Shown: positions 36,090 to 43,548, counted from the first letter of the stretch. The stretch: DNA of 64,000 bases from a virus (IMGVR_UViG_3300047476_000521:62001-126000), one strand, 5' to 3'. The notes: generated from the sequence alone by a model not told the origin. Program-made: numbers and translations.

Positions 36090-36871
36090 TGGATTATCAA
36101 ATTGCTATTCCTTCGTATAAGCGCCCAGAAACTATTAAGAAAAAGACTCTAAAAGTTTTAGAGAGTTATAATATCGATCCGTCACGAATTACAATCTTTG
36201 TAGCGGATGAAGAAGAACTTGCCGCTTATAAGAAGTCTTTAGGAGGAACTCCTTATCAGAAGTTAGTGGTCGGTGTTCATACCATTGGAGCGCAACGTAA
36301 CTTTATTGAAAAGTATTATCCTGAAGGCACTAAGTTGGTGATGTTTGATGATGATGTTGAAGAAGTTCAGAAGAAAATCTCCGAGCAGAAACTTGGTAGG
36401 CTCGAAGACCTTGAGAAAGACTTCATCATCAAGGGGTTTGAAGAATGCGAAAAGGTTGGTGCGAAAACGTTTGGCATCTATGCTGCCTCAAATGCATACT
36501 TTATGAAGGATAGAGTTTACACTAAGCTCTGTTATGTTATTGCTTCAATGTTTGGTGTGATTGTAGATCATGATCCATTTCTTGAACGTGTGACAAATCA
36601 TGGTGAAGATTACGAATATTCTATTCGCCAGTATGTAAAGAATGATGCAGTTGTTCGATTTGATTATCTCACAGTTAAATCTAATTATTACAAAGAAGAT
36701 GGCGGATTACAGACAATTCGTACCAAAGAATATGTTTATGAATCTATTAAAAAGATTGCAGACATGTTTCCTGATTTATGCACGATGTATATTCGTGAGA
36801 CAACTGGTAACGCTGAACTTCGATTGAAGGATATGCGTGTTAAAGGCAATACACTGGAGAGTTTTTTCTGA
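36089..36871 (+). CDS. TET-associated-type DNA glycosyltransferase (TAGT-like)
   Basis: 260 residues, GT-A fold. The opening YQIAIPSYKRPETIKKKTL, the middle VVGVHTIGAQRNFIEKYYPEG and the metal-binding MFDDDVEEV (Asp 87-89) match the TET-associated glycosyltransferase pattern. In that family the enzyme is proposed to add sugars to oxidised bases made by the adjacent TET/JBP enzyme. Start overlaps the dioxygenase stop by one base. The sugar donor is not evident from the sequence. Confidence 0.8.
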   Translation: MDYQIAIPSYKRPETIKKKTLKVLESYNIDPSRITIFVADEEELAAYKKSLGGTPYQKLVVGVHTIGAQRNFIEKYYPEGTKLVMFDDDVEEVQKKISEQKLGRLEDLEKDFIIKGFEECEKVGAKTFGIYAASNAYFMKDRVYTKLCYVIASMFGVIVDHDPFLERVTNHGEDYEYSIRQYVKNDAVVRFDYLTVKSNYYKEDGGLQTIRTKEYVYESIKKIADMFPDLCTMYIRETTGNAELRLKDMRVKGNTLESFF

Positions 36872-37239
36872 TGACAAAATTATGCGACGATAATTGGATT
36901 TCATTAAAGGATGCTATTAAACAACAGCAATATGGTTTGGCGCCAACTAAATACAAATATAAGGAAGACCAGATTATTGCTGACTTCCATGCCTATATCG
37001 ATAAAACATATGGGCAGCATTATATGACTGAAGAGCAGAATATAGAATGTTTTGATGTGTGGCTCGCCCTTGGTGAATCTATGCCTACCTTCCGAAACAC
37101 AGCTATTAAGTATCTTTGGCGCTATGGAAAAAAGCATGGCAGCAATAAAGATGACTTGCTAAAAGTTCTGCATTACGTTATAATGATGTTATATGTGGAC
37201 CACTATAAGGAAGTAAATGAAGACTATCGAAGAACATAA
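36871..37239 (+). CDS. DUF3310/SaV-like small protein
   Basis: 122 residues. The second half, FRNTAIKYLWRYGKKHG followed by DDLLKVLHYVIMMLY, fits the AIKYl.R.gkK...dDL.K..hy pattern of the SaV-like/DUF3310 phage family, sometimes annotated as nucleotide kinase without strong evidence. Starts on the A of the preceding stop. Role in the island unknown. Confidence 0.55.
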   Translation: MTKLCDDNWISLKDAIKQQQYGLAPTKYKYKEDQIIADFHAYIDKTYGQHYMTEEQNIECFDVWLALGESMPTFRNTAIKYLWRYGKKHGSNKDDLLKVLHYVIMMLYVDHYKEVNEDYRRT

Positions 37240-37411
37240 TCGCGAGAAGTATGAACACTACGCTTTAAAAGAAGTAGGAACTGGTGTTCAATGTCCGCAT
37301 TGTGGCGATGAAATGTTTGAATCAGAACCAGAAGTTGTTTTGTTAACCTTTCCTCCACGAAAAAAAGTTCATTGCAAAAGTTGTAAATATAAAACAACAT
37401 TGATTAAGTAA
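37217..37411 (+). CDS. Zinc-ribbon small protein
   Basis: 64 residues with two Cys pairs, CPHCGD and CKSCKYK, forming a probable four-Cys zinc ribbon. Overlaps the previous gene by 23 bp. Such proteins often bind nucleic acid or act as small partners of transcription or modification enzymes; the specific role is unknown. Confidence 0.65.
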   Translation: MKTIEEHNREKYEHYALKEVGTGVQCPHCGDEMFESEPEVVLLTFPPRKKVHCKSCKYKTTLIK

Positions 37412-37425
37412 GAAAGGTGATTTGA

Positions 37426-38298
37426 ATGGAAATTAAGATTCCTATTGAAAAGTTGAGAGAGCGTGGTTTGTTTGTTGCCACGCCAATGTATGGCGGCCAG
37501 TGTGCTGGTATGTTTGCTAAGTCTTGTGCAGACTTATCTGCTCTTTGTACTCAGTATGGTATTCCTCTACAATATTATTATCTTTTTAACGAGTCGCTAA
37601 TTACTCGTGCTCGTAATTATTGTTGTGATGAATTTATGCGTTCTCAGTCGCAACATCTAATGTTTATTGATGCTGACATTGGATTTAATCCACAAGATGT
37701 TATCGCTCTTATGGCTCTACAAGCTCAAGAAGAGGAAAAGTTTGACATTATTGGCGGACCATATCCTAAGAAGTGTATCTCATGGGAAAAGATTAAGCAC
37801 GCTGTAGATAAGGGTGTTGCTGATGATGACCCAGGCGTTCTAGAAAAGTTTGTTGGCGATTATGTATTCAACCCAAAGGGTAATCAAACTTCAATCCCAC
37901 TAAGCGAACCAGTTGAAGTCCTAGAAATCGGAACTGGATTTATGATGGTTTCTAAGAAAGCCATGCAGAAATTTTACGACCATTACAAGGATCAGTATTC
38001 TTATAAGCCAGACCATGTTCGTACGGAACATTTTGATGGTACTCGAGAAATTCTACAGTTTTTCCAGGCTGAAATTGATCCAAAGTCAAAGCGTTATCTA
38101 TCAGAAGATTATTGGTTCTGTCAGAAGGCTCAGGATATTGGACTACGTACATGGTTCTGCCCATGGATGAAGATGCAGCATGTTGGAACTTATATCTTTG
38201 GTGGTTCTCTTGCTGATCTAGCTAGTATCGGCGCTTCAGCTACAGCTGATCCAGGCGCTCTTAAATCTAAGAAAATGATGAAGTCTAACATTAAGTGA
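37426..38298 (+). CDS. Second GT-A glycosyltransferase-like protein
   Basis: 290 residues, RBS AAAGGTGA. The block LFNESLITRARNYCCDEFM then LMFIDADIGFNPQDV carries an Asp-Ala-Asp (82-84) at the end of a beta strand, the metal and nucleotide-sugar site of GT-A enzymes. Downstream EIGTGFMMVSKKAM and SEDYWFCQKA resemble acceptor-side motifs of family 2-like transferases. It closes the modification island and may add a second sugar to DNA or modify another target. Confidence 0.75.
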   Translation: MEIKIPIEKLRERGLFVATPMYGGQCAGMFAKSCADLSALCTQYGIPLQYYYLFNESLITRARNYCCDEFMRSQSQHLMFIDADIGFNPQDVIALMALQAQEEEKFDIIGGPYPKKCISWEKIKHAVDKGVADDDPGVLEKFVGDYVFNPKGNQTSIPLSEPVEVLEIGTGFMMVSKKAMQKFYDHYKDQYSYKPDHVRTEHFDGTREILQFFQAEIDPKSKRYLSEDYWFCQKAQDIGLRTWFCPWMKMQHVGTYIFGGSLADLASIGASATADPGALKSKKMMKSNIK

Positions 38299-38314
38299 TA
38301 GGAGAAGGTATATT

Positions 38315-38968
38315 ATGAAAATTGATACAGATACAGTTAACGTTCTAAAGAATTTTGCTAAGATTAATCCATCCATTGTCATTCAGGAAGGCAACGTTCT
38401 AAAGACGATTTCACCGACTAAGACAATCATGGCCAAGGCAAAGGTTAAGACTGACTTTGATAAGCGATTTGCAATTTATAATCTCGATCGTTTCATTTCG
38501 ATCGTTAGCACTTTCACTGATCCAGATTTTAAGTTTGGAGATAGGTCTGTTGATATTTGCGACAATAATCGTAAGACTCATTATGTTTATGCTGACGAGA
38601 ATTCGGTAACCAAGGCACCAGATAGGGAGATTAATCTTCCATCTATCGACGTTACCTTTAGACTCACTAACGAGAACCTAAAGGATGTCGAGAAGGCTGC
38701 TGGCATTCTTGCTCTTCCTGAGATTGTTGTCATGGGTGATGGTAGTAACCTATTCCTACAGGCAGCTGATTCAAAGAACCCAAGCGGTGACGTTTATTCG
38801 ATCCAGATTGGAGAAACTGATAAGGCTTTTAAGGCAATCTTTAAGGCAGAGAATATCAAGATTATTCCTGGCGATTACGATGTCAGTATTTCAGCAAAGG
38901 GTATTTCTCACTTTGTCCGAGATGAAGTTGAATACTACATTGCTGTTGAACAGACGTCAACTTTCTAA
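38315..38968 (+). CDS. gp45: Sliding clamp gp45
   Basis: 217 residues (T4 gp45 is 228), RBS AGGAGAAGG. Blocks VLKNFAKINPSIVIQEGN, FAIYNLDRFIS and VEYYIAVEQTS are characteristic. Trimeric processivity clamp for the replicative polymerase and mobile co-activator of gp55-dependent late transcription. Followed by a terminator, so its transcript can end before the clamp loader genes. Confidence 0.95.
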   Translation: MKIDTDTVNVLKNFAKINPSIVIQEGNVLKTISPTKTIMAKAKVKTDFDKRFAIYNLDRFISIVSTFTDPDFKFGDRSVDICDNNRKTHYVYADENSVTKAPDREINLPSIDVTFRLTNENLKDVEKAAGILALPEIVVMGDGSNLFLQAADSKNPSGDVYSIQIGETDKAFKAIFKAENIKIIPGDYDVSISAKGISHFVRDEVEYYIAVEQTSTF

Positions 38969-38973
38969 TAGTT

Positions 38974-38997
38974 GGGGACTACGGTCCCCTTCTTTTT
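38974..38997 (+). terminator. Rho-independent terminator after gp45
   Basis: GGGGAC pairs with GTCCCC across a TACG (UNCG-type) tetraloop and is followed by TTCTTTTT. Second UNCG-capped terminator in the window, after another highly expressed gene. Confidence 0.88.
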
Positions 38998-39014
38998 GAT
39001 GTGAGGTTTATATT

Positions 39015-39248
39015 ATGAGAAAGATACCAGATCCGATAGTTATTCAAACAGTGTTTGGTCCAGAAGTTGCAACTAAGAAATGCAATGCATGTAAAGATGT
39101 AAAATACATTCATGAATTTTATTGCGAAACTCCTTCTAAGTTGAATAAACTTAAAAGATATGGAGAGCAGGTAAGAAATCAATGTATTGACTGTTGGGCA
39201 AAATACCAAGGTCGTGTTTGGTCGCTACAATATGATGAGGTGAAATAA
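39015..39248 (+). CDS. Small Cys-pair protein before gp44
   Basis: 77 residues with CNACKD and CIDCWAKYQGR, a probable zinc-binding four-Cys arrangement, and a central Lys and Arg-rich linker. Coupled to gp44 (TAATG). Not present at this point in T4. Possibly a nucleic-acid-binding accessory of the clamp loader operon; function unknown. Confidence 0.65.
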   Translation: MRKIPDPIVIQTVFGPEVATKKCNACKDVKYIHEFYCETPSKLNKLKRYGEQVRNQCIDCWAKYQGRVWSLQYDEVK

Positions 39249-40186
39249 TGAATGAAGAATTTCTCTGGGTTGAAAAGTATCGTCCAAAGGCAATTGAAGA
39301 TACTATCCTTCCTTGTGATCTGAAGGCAACCTTTCAACAGTTTGTTGATCAAAAGAATATTCCTAATCTAATTCTAGCAGGCTCGGCAGGCGTTGGTAAG
39401 ACAACTGTTGCACGTGCTATGCTTGAGCAGTTAGGTTGTGATTATATCGTAATTAATGGATCTATGAATGGCAATATCGACACACTTCGTAACGAAATAC
39501 TCAACTTTGCGTCATCCGTTTCATTATCAGGTGGCAGGAAATATGTCATCCTTGACGAAGCGGATTATCTTAATGCCAATTCTACTCAACCCGCACTTCG
39601 TAATTTTATGGAAGAATTTTCCAGGAATTGCGGTTTCATCCTCACTTGCAACTTCAAGAATCGAATCATCGATCCTCTGCACTCCAGATGTTCTGTAATT
39701 GATTTCAAGATTCCTAAGAAGTCCATGGCCAAGTTGGCTGGTCAGTTCTTCAAGCGTGTTCAGACCATCCTCGAGTCAGAAGGTGTGGAATACGACAAGG
39801 CAGTAGTTGCTGAGGTAATTAACAAGCACTTCCCAGATTGGCGTCGTGTTCTAAATGAACTACAGCGTTATTCAGCAACAGGTAAGATTGATTCTGGTAT
39901 TCTAGCAAATATGACAGAATCATCAATCAAGGAATTGGTTGGGTTTCTTAAGAGTCAGAATTACACAGAGATCCGTAAGTGGGTTAAGAATAACCTAGAC
40001 ACTGATGTTAATTATCTGTATAATCAGTTCTATGATATTTCTTCTGATATTTGTACCAAGCAATCAGCACCAGCACTAGTTCTGAGCCTTTCAAAGTATC
40101 AGTATCAGAATGCATTTGCTGCTAATCCAGAGATCAACTTTATGGCTTTTCTGATTGAGATTATGATTGAATGTGAGTTCGTTTGA
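39248..40186 (+). CDS. gp44: Clamp loader large subunit gp44
   Basis: 312 residues (T4 gp44 is 319). AAA+ motifs: FLWVEKYRPK opening, Walker A GSAGVGKT (45-52), Walker B VILDEADYLN (Asp 103, Glu 104) and the arginine-finger SRC motif (146-148). Opens and loads gp45 with gp62. Overlaps gp62 by one base. Confidence 0.96.
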   Translation: MNEEFLWVEKYRPKAIEDTILPCDLKATFQQFVDQKNIPNLILAGSAGVGKTTVARAMLEQLGCDYIVINGSMNGNIDTLRNEILNFASSVSLSGGRKYVILDEADYLNANSTQPALRNFMEEFSRNCGFILTCNFKNRIIDPLHSRCSVIDFKIPKKSMAKLAGQFFKRVQTILESEGVEYDKAVVAEVINKHFPDWRRVLNELQRYSATGKIDSGILANMTESSIKELVGFLKSQNYTEIRKWVKNNLDTDVNYLYNQFYDISSDICTKQSAPALVLSLSKYQYQNAFAANPEINFMAFLIEIMIECEFV

Positions 40187-40641
40187 TGACTAAGTTTCTA
40201 GACGTTACGTTACAGGAGAGAAAAGAACCTAAACAAGAAATTAAATTGGAGAAACCCAGATATGACTGGCGGTATGAAAATTCTATTACCTCTGGGAAAG
40301 AAATCGAGATTGACACTGATTATAGTCAATGGAGAACTAATAGTGTCCTATCAAATTATAGAGAAACCATCCTTTATGCCAACGAAATGAATTGTCATTA
40401 TGGCGTAACAGATCAAATGCATTATGATTATCTTTATAATTCCATTCGTAAGAAAAGAATGAAGGGTGTTAAAGAAACAGATAAAGAAAAGAAAGATCGT
40501 AAGCAAAAGGAAGAGCTCCAATCTCTAGTTTCCGACTATTATAAATATAATATTGTGCGCACTAAAGAAGCTTTAAAAATACTTACTGCGGAACAATTGA
40601 ATTTTATAAAGAATAAAAATAATAAAGGTGGAGTCAAATGA
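40186..40641 (+). CDS. gp62: Clamp loader small subunit gp62
   Basis: 151 residues from ATG 40186, which overlaps the gp44 stop (TGATG). The middle and C-terminal pattern MHYDYLYNSIRKKRM...KEELQSLVSDYYKYNIVRTKEALKILTAEQLNFI matches gp62 of T4-like phages. The N-terminal about 60 residues are an extension with acidic and Trp-containing sequence. Position between gp44 and regA is diagnostic. Confidence 0.85.
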   Translation: MTKFLDVTLQERKEPKQEIKLEKPRYDWRYENSITSGKEIEIDTDYSQWRTNSVLSNYRETILYANEMNCHYGVTDQMHYDYLYNSIRKKRMKGVKETDKEKKDRKQKEELQSLVSDYYKYNIVRTKEALKILTAEQLNFIKNKNNKGGVK

Positions 40642-41039
40642 ATGAACTTTTAGATTCTCTAATTGAGGTGAAGATCGCCGAAGAAGAAGATTTTCTCAAA
40701 ATCAAAGAAACCCTAACACGTATCGGTGTGGCTTCTCGTAAAGAGAAGAAGCTCTATCAGTCCTGTCATATATTCCATAAGCAGGGTAAATATTACATTG
40801 TTCATTTTAAAGAGATGTTTAGTATAGATGGTAAGCCATCTAATTTCTCTGATGAAGATAAGGGACGACGTAATAAAATCATTCAGTTACTCCAAGAATG
40901 GGGTCTGTTAAAGGTAGTAGAACCAGAACGTATTACTGAGCCACTAGCTTCCATGAGTCAGATTAAGATTATTAATCACAAAGAAAAGCATGAATGGAAT
41001 CTAGAAGCTAAATATAACATGGGTCGTAAGAAGAAGTAA
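40638..41039 (+). CDS. regA: Translational repressor RegA
   Basis: 133 residues. DFLKIKETLTRIGVASRKEKKLYQSCHIFHKQGKYYIVHFKEMF is nearly the T4 RegA block, and KEHWN-like KHEWNLEAKYNMG closes it. Binds ribosome-binding regions of early mRNAs and blocks translation, including its own operon in T4. In T4 gene 43 follows regA; here it does not. Confidence 0.95.
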   Translation: MNELLDSLIEVKIAEEEDFLKIKETLTRIGVASRKEKKLYQSCHIFHKQGKYYIVHFKEMFSIDGKPSNFSDEDKGRRNKIIQLLQEWGLLKVVEPERITEPLASMSQIKIINHKEKHEWNLEAKYNMGRKKK

Positions 41040-41054
41040 CTGAAGGAATATATT

Positions 41055-41402
41055 ATGTGGCCATTTAAAATTGTAAAAAAGAATAATACTCCTGCCGAAG
41101 AAAGACTTGAACAGATTAAGGATATACTTTTTCCGCCAAGTAAGCTAAATGAAGAATTAGATAAAGACGGTAGTATTTTCAAATGGCAAGTAGATTATTC
41201 TGCCGATATGAATCTAGATGCTGCGTTGACGGACCTAGAAGAAGGTATTAACGATCCTGCAGTTCATAATACTATAAGAGATATTTCAAAAAGACTTTCT
41301 AGTATTAGAGAATTATTAGATGCTTACATGGAGTTACATCCAGAAGCCAAGTATATAATGGTCGAAAGCAGTAAGGATGATGTAGATGTCGGAAACCTCT
41401 GA
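41055..41402 (+). CDS. Hypothetical protein after regA
   Basis: 115 residues, RBS AAGGA. Basic at the start (MWPFKIVKKNN), then acidic and helical (LDAALTDLEEGIND, RDISKRLSSIRELLDAYMELHPEAKYI). Overlaps the following small gene by 17 bp. No recognised family. Confidence 0.65.
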   Translation: MWPFKIVKKNNTPAEERLEQIKDILFPPSKLNEELDKDGSIFKWQVDYSADMNLDAALTDLEEGINDPAVHNTIRDISKRLSSIRELLDAYMELHPEAKYIMVESSKDDVDVGNL

Positions 41403-41568
41403 GAAATTAGAAGAAATTCCTGCTATTCTAGAGAGAATTATAGACTCTAGATTTAAATATTTACATGAATTGCGATTCGAAAATCATAGACTCGCGAGAC
41501 ATATACTCGAAAACGAATATAATCCTGAAGTAGAAAAAATAAAAAAGATCCTAGAAAATATCGCTTGA
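41386..41568 (+). CDS. Small helical hypothetical protein
   Basis: 60 residues, largely one charged amphipathic helix (EIPAILERIIDSRFKYLHELRFENHRLARHILE). Out of frame with but overlapping the previous gene, consistent with coupled translation. Its stop lies inside the -35 element of the next promoter. Confidence 0.6.
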   Translation: MSETSEKLEEIPAILERIIDSRFKYLHELRFENHRLARHILENEYNPEVEKIKKILENIA

Positions 41569-41593
41569 CATTTTTCCGGATCTAGGGTAATAT
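41565..41593 (+). promoter_or_regulatory. Strong early sigma70-type promoter
   Basis: TTGACA (41565-41570), 17-bp spacer, TAATAT (41588-41593). Transcription would start near 41600, before the gene at 41617. It looks like a host-polymerase early promoter for the small-gene region. Confidence 0.88.
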
Positions 41594-41616
41594 AAGCATA
41601 CGATAGGGAGAACTCT

Positions 41617-42042
41617 ATGTCTATGCATATTTTACCCGCCTTCTATACGACTACGAACACTCGTAAACGTAAGAAGAAGCCAGCAGCCAAGACTAAGCTC
41701 GTGTCAGATCACGATCGTTGGCTGATGAAGAACGGAGTCCATCCGGATCAAATCCGTTCGAAAAAAGATAAAAAAGTACTTGACAAAATGTGGCGTTCGG
41801 GTTATAATGATTCTATGATGGTTGATCGATCTACTCGCCACTACGACGACAAAGAGTTGGTCGCTGGTGATTGTTCTAAGCGAGATATTATGACCAATCT
41901 TCATAAAGAACCAGAGCATGTGCAGGAGGAAATCCTCCGTAAAGCTTCTCTGGTTATGCCCCTCTATAACAAGGGCGGTTTACAGTATGCCGGTCCCAAC
42001 GTTGATTTGACGACTGTAGGGACTAAATCTCGAAGAGGATAA
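41617..42042 (+). CDS. Hypothetical early protein
   Basis: 141 residues, RBS AGGGAG. Basic N-terminus with TRKRKKKPAAKTK, then HDRWLMKNGVHPDQIR and a C-terminal LYNKGGLQYAGPNVDLTTVG. The Lys and Arg-rich start suggests nucleic-acid binding. A consensus promoter lies inside the coding sequence. Function unknown. Confidence 0.65.
   Translation: MSMHILPAFYTTTNTRKRKKKPAAKTKLVSDHDRWLMKNGVHPDQIRSKKDKKVLDKMWRSGYNDSMMVDRSTRHYDDKELVAGDCSKRDIMTNLHKEPEHVQEEILRKASLVMPLYNKGGLQYAGPNVDLTTVGTKSRRG
41780..41808 (+). promoter_or_regulatory. Full-consensus sigma70 promoter inside a gene
   Basis: TTGACA (41780-41785), exactly 17 bp, TATAAT (41803-41808): both hexamers match the bacterial consensus perfectly. 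It lies within the coding sequence of the gene at 41617 and would drive 42044 onward, including the first tRNA genes. Confidence 0.88.
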
Positions 42043-42043
42043 T

Positions 42044-42241
42044 ATGGCTCAGATTAAGCTAAGTGATGCGTTTATGAATGTTTCTGACAGTGTTACTGTC
42101 AATCGATACGAGAATGGTTGGATGGTCGAGGTCTCTGGCAACGATCATAGCGACAGTTGGCAGAATAAAAAGTTTATCTTCTCTGACCTAAAAAATGTCT
42201 TGACTTTTCTCGAAGAATATAGTAAGATTACTCTAAGCTAA
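42044..42241 (+). CDS. Small hypothetical protein
   Basis: 65 residues, starting one base after the upstream stop. Alternating charged and hydrophobic residues (NGWMVEVSGNDHSDSWQNKKFIFSDLKNVLTFLEEY) suggest a compact beta-alpha fold. No recognised family; downstream of a consensus promoter, so probably early. Confidence 0.6.
   Translation: MAQIKLSDAFMNVSDSVTVNRYENGWMVEVSGNDHSDSWQNKKFIFSDLKNVLTFLEEYSKITLS
42200..42228 (+). promoter_or_regulatory. Possible early promoter
   Basis: TTGACT (42200-42205), 17-bp spacer, TAAGAT (42223-42228). The -10 matches only four of six positions. Located just before the small gene at 42259. Confidence 0.45.
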
Positions 42242-42258
42242 GAAAAGGGGTTACGGAT

Positions 42259-42432
42259 ATGGACATGATCGAAATTCAGCTTCAGGATCAGACGGGCAAC
42301 TGGCGTACGTATTCGTATACTCAAAATATTCCTCTCTTGTATCGGGATGGAATGCGCCAGCTGCAGTGGCAGTTTCCGGATGCTCGGATCCGTGCAGTTG
42401 ACTCTAATGGTCGTGTTGTAGATATCTTTTAA
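42259..42432 (+). CDS. Small hypothetical protein
   Basis: 57 residues, from ATG at 42259 (MDMIEIQLQDQTGNWRTYSY) to stop at 42432, preceded by AAAAGGGG. The C-terminus PDARIRAVDSNGRVVDIF reads like a small beta protein. Codon pattern and spacing to neighbours support a real gene. Confidence 0.6.
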   Translation: MDMIEIQLQDQTGNWRTYSYTQNIPLLYRDGMRQLQWQFPDARIRAVDSNGRVVDIF

Positions 42433-42445
42433 TGGAGAATATATA

Positions 42446-42709
42446 ATGGTTCAGAATGCTACTAAGGTTGATAAGGTGTTCGAGGCTCTTGTTGCTCGTG
42501 GCGAGCAGCTAACAGCTCAGCAGATTAAGGCTCGTTATGGTGTCGCTAATCCGCATGATGCTGTTTACCAGATTCGTCAGATGGGTTATGCTATCTATCT
42601 AAACGAGAGCAAGAATGCCAAGGGTGAGACTGTTGCTAAGTATCGTGCTGGTACTCCAAACCGCAAGCTAATTGCTGCTGGTTATCGAGCTCTGGCCGCT
42701 GGCCTTTAA
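42446..42709 (+). CDS. Winged-helix-like small protein
   Basis: 87 residues. DKVFEALVARGEQLTAQQIKARYGVANPHDAVYQIRQMGYAIYLNES resembles the helix-turn-helix plus wing of small phage regulators (a helix, then QQIKARYG as second helix and AVYQIRQMGY as recognition helix). Rich in C-ending and G-ending codons relative to neighbours. May be a DNA-binding regulator; target unknown. Confidence 0.6.
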   Translation: MVQNATKVDKVFEALVARGEQLTAQQIKARYGVANPHDAVYQIRQMGYAIYLNESKNAKGETVAKYRAGTPNRKLIAAGYRALAAGL

Positions 42710-42715
42710 TACAAC

Positions 42716-42791
42716 GCTGCTGTAGCTCAGTTGGTAGAGCAACTGATTAGTAATCAGTGGGTCGGGAGTTCGATTCTCTCTAGCAGCACCA
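42716..42791 (+). tRNA. tRNA-Thr (AGT)
   Basis: 76 nt with encoded CCA. Acceptor GCTGCTG pairs with TAGCAGC; anticodon stem ACTGA/TCAGT; loop TTAGTAA gives anticodon AGT (codon ACU). A at the wobble position is unusual for a bacterial system. First gene of the array. Confidence 0.9.
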
Positions 42792-43048
42792 GAATTCCAC
42801 GGCAGACTTTGAATCTGTTTGTGGATTTGCAGAGAGCAAATAGCCGATGTGCATTCGATATGTTTCCGTAGAATGCATCCCGTCAAGGGTTGATAGGAGA
42901 GGGAAACACTGACTGCGAATAAGTGTATATCGGCCATTCCGGGTGTACATTTAGTTTAACAGGAATGGTGTAGTCTCATGTTGTCCGTCGGCATGGGATA
43001 AGATTAAATTGGGTTGGAGATAATCCCCTGATAGGGCGGACCAATTTC
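42792..43048 (+). other. Structured tRNA spacer 1
   Basis: 257 bp with no gene. Nested inverted repeats: GCCGAT (42843-42848) with ATCGGC (42929-42934) enclosing TGCATTC/GAATGCA; CCATTCC (42934-42940) with GGAATGG (42962-42968); and AAATTGG (43006-43012) with CCAATTT (43041-43047), the last ending one base before the next tRNA. Looks like a folded RNA rather than filler. Confidence 0.55.
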
Positions 43049-43123
43049 GCTGGTAGGTCGGCAGGATGTCGAAACGCTCTCATAAGGCGTCTAAGGTTGG
43101 TTTGATCCCAACTACCAGCACCA
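43049..43123 (+). tRNA. tRNA with CAT anticodon (Met or Ile2)
   Basis: 75 nt, CCA encoded. Acceptor GCTGGTA/TACCAGC, D stem TCGG/TCGA, anticodon stem ACGCT/GGCGT, loop CTCATAA. All acceptor pairs are Watson-Crick, so it is not an initiator. Could be elongator Met or a lysidine-modified Ile tRNA. Confidence 0.88.
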
Positions 43124-43286
43124 ATGTTACTGCGTCAACGGATTAGACTACGGTTCGAAACGTTGACAGTAATGTGTTGTAAAGTTAGCAAAGGTGACCG
43201 GAGAGACCGTAAAAAGGTCTCGTATGGGATCCAGGTTCCGGTTGCAAAGTCCGGTCATTATGCTAATCCGTTGACGCAGTAACATT
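43123..43286 (+). repeat. 24-bp perfect inverted repeat filling a tRNA spacer
   Basis: 43123-43146 is the exact reverse complement of 43263-43286. The left arm starts at the last base of the previous CCA and the right arm ends 2 bp before tRNA-Lys. Inside are TGACCGG/CCGGTCA (43195-43201 with 43251-43257) and GAGACC/GGTCTC (43203-43208 with 43216-43221). Part of the left arm (43127-43140) can also pair with 43161-43172, so two folds compete. Confidence 0.85.
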
Positions 43287-43288
43287 AT

Positions 43289-43364
43289 GGACCGATAGCT
43301 CAGTTGGTAGAGCAGCCGACTCTTAATCGGCTTGTCGTGGGTTCGATCCCCTCTCGGTCTACCA
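43289..43364 (+). tRNA. tRNA-Lys (CTT)
   Basis: 76 nt with CCA. Acceptor GGACCGA/TCGGTCT, anticodon stem GCCGA/TCGGC, loop CTCTTAA, canonical D and T arms. Confidence 0.93.
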
Positions 43365-43366
43365 TA

Positions 43367-43450
43367 TTGATACACAACAACGGGACGCCGACCTCAAGGA
43401 AGCGGGTATGGAGATAGCTACCAGATACGTGGAGAGGCGTTGTGTATCAA
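43367..43450 (+). other. Structured tRNA spacer between the two tRNA-Lys
   Basis: TTGATACACAAC (43367-43378) pairs exactly with GTTGTGTATCAA (43439-43450). Inside, ACGCC and CTC pair with GAG and GGCGT further up the same stem. The helix begins 2 bases after one CCA and ends 9 bases before the next tRNA. Confidence 0.65.
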
Positions 43451-43459
43451 GTTTTATAT

Positions 43460-43535
43460 GGACCCATAGCTCAATAGGTAGAGTACTGGACTTTTAATCC
43501 ATGTGATCTCAGTTCAAATCTGAGTGGGTCTACCA
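43460..43535 (+). tRNA. tRNA-Lys (TTT)
   Basis: 76 nt with CCA. Acceptor GGACCCA/TGGGTCT, anticodon stem CTGGA/TCCAT, loop CTTTTAA. Closely related to the upstream Lys(CTT) gene, suggesting duplication. Confidence 0.92.
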
Positions 43536-43548
43536 AAATTTATAAATT

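Noticed and set aside
36871-37239. Annotation of this gene as a nucleotide kinase.
   Set aside because: No P-loop or kinase motif is visible; only the weak SaV/DUF3310-like pattern remains.
42800-42830. A Gln(TTG) anticodon-arm-like stretch (CAGACTTTGAATCTG) in spacer 1.
   Set aside because: No acceptor, D or T arm around it; it fits a simple hairpin, so it is not called a tRNA.
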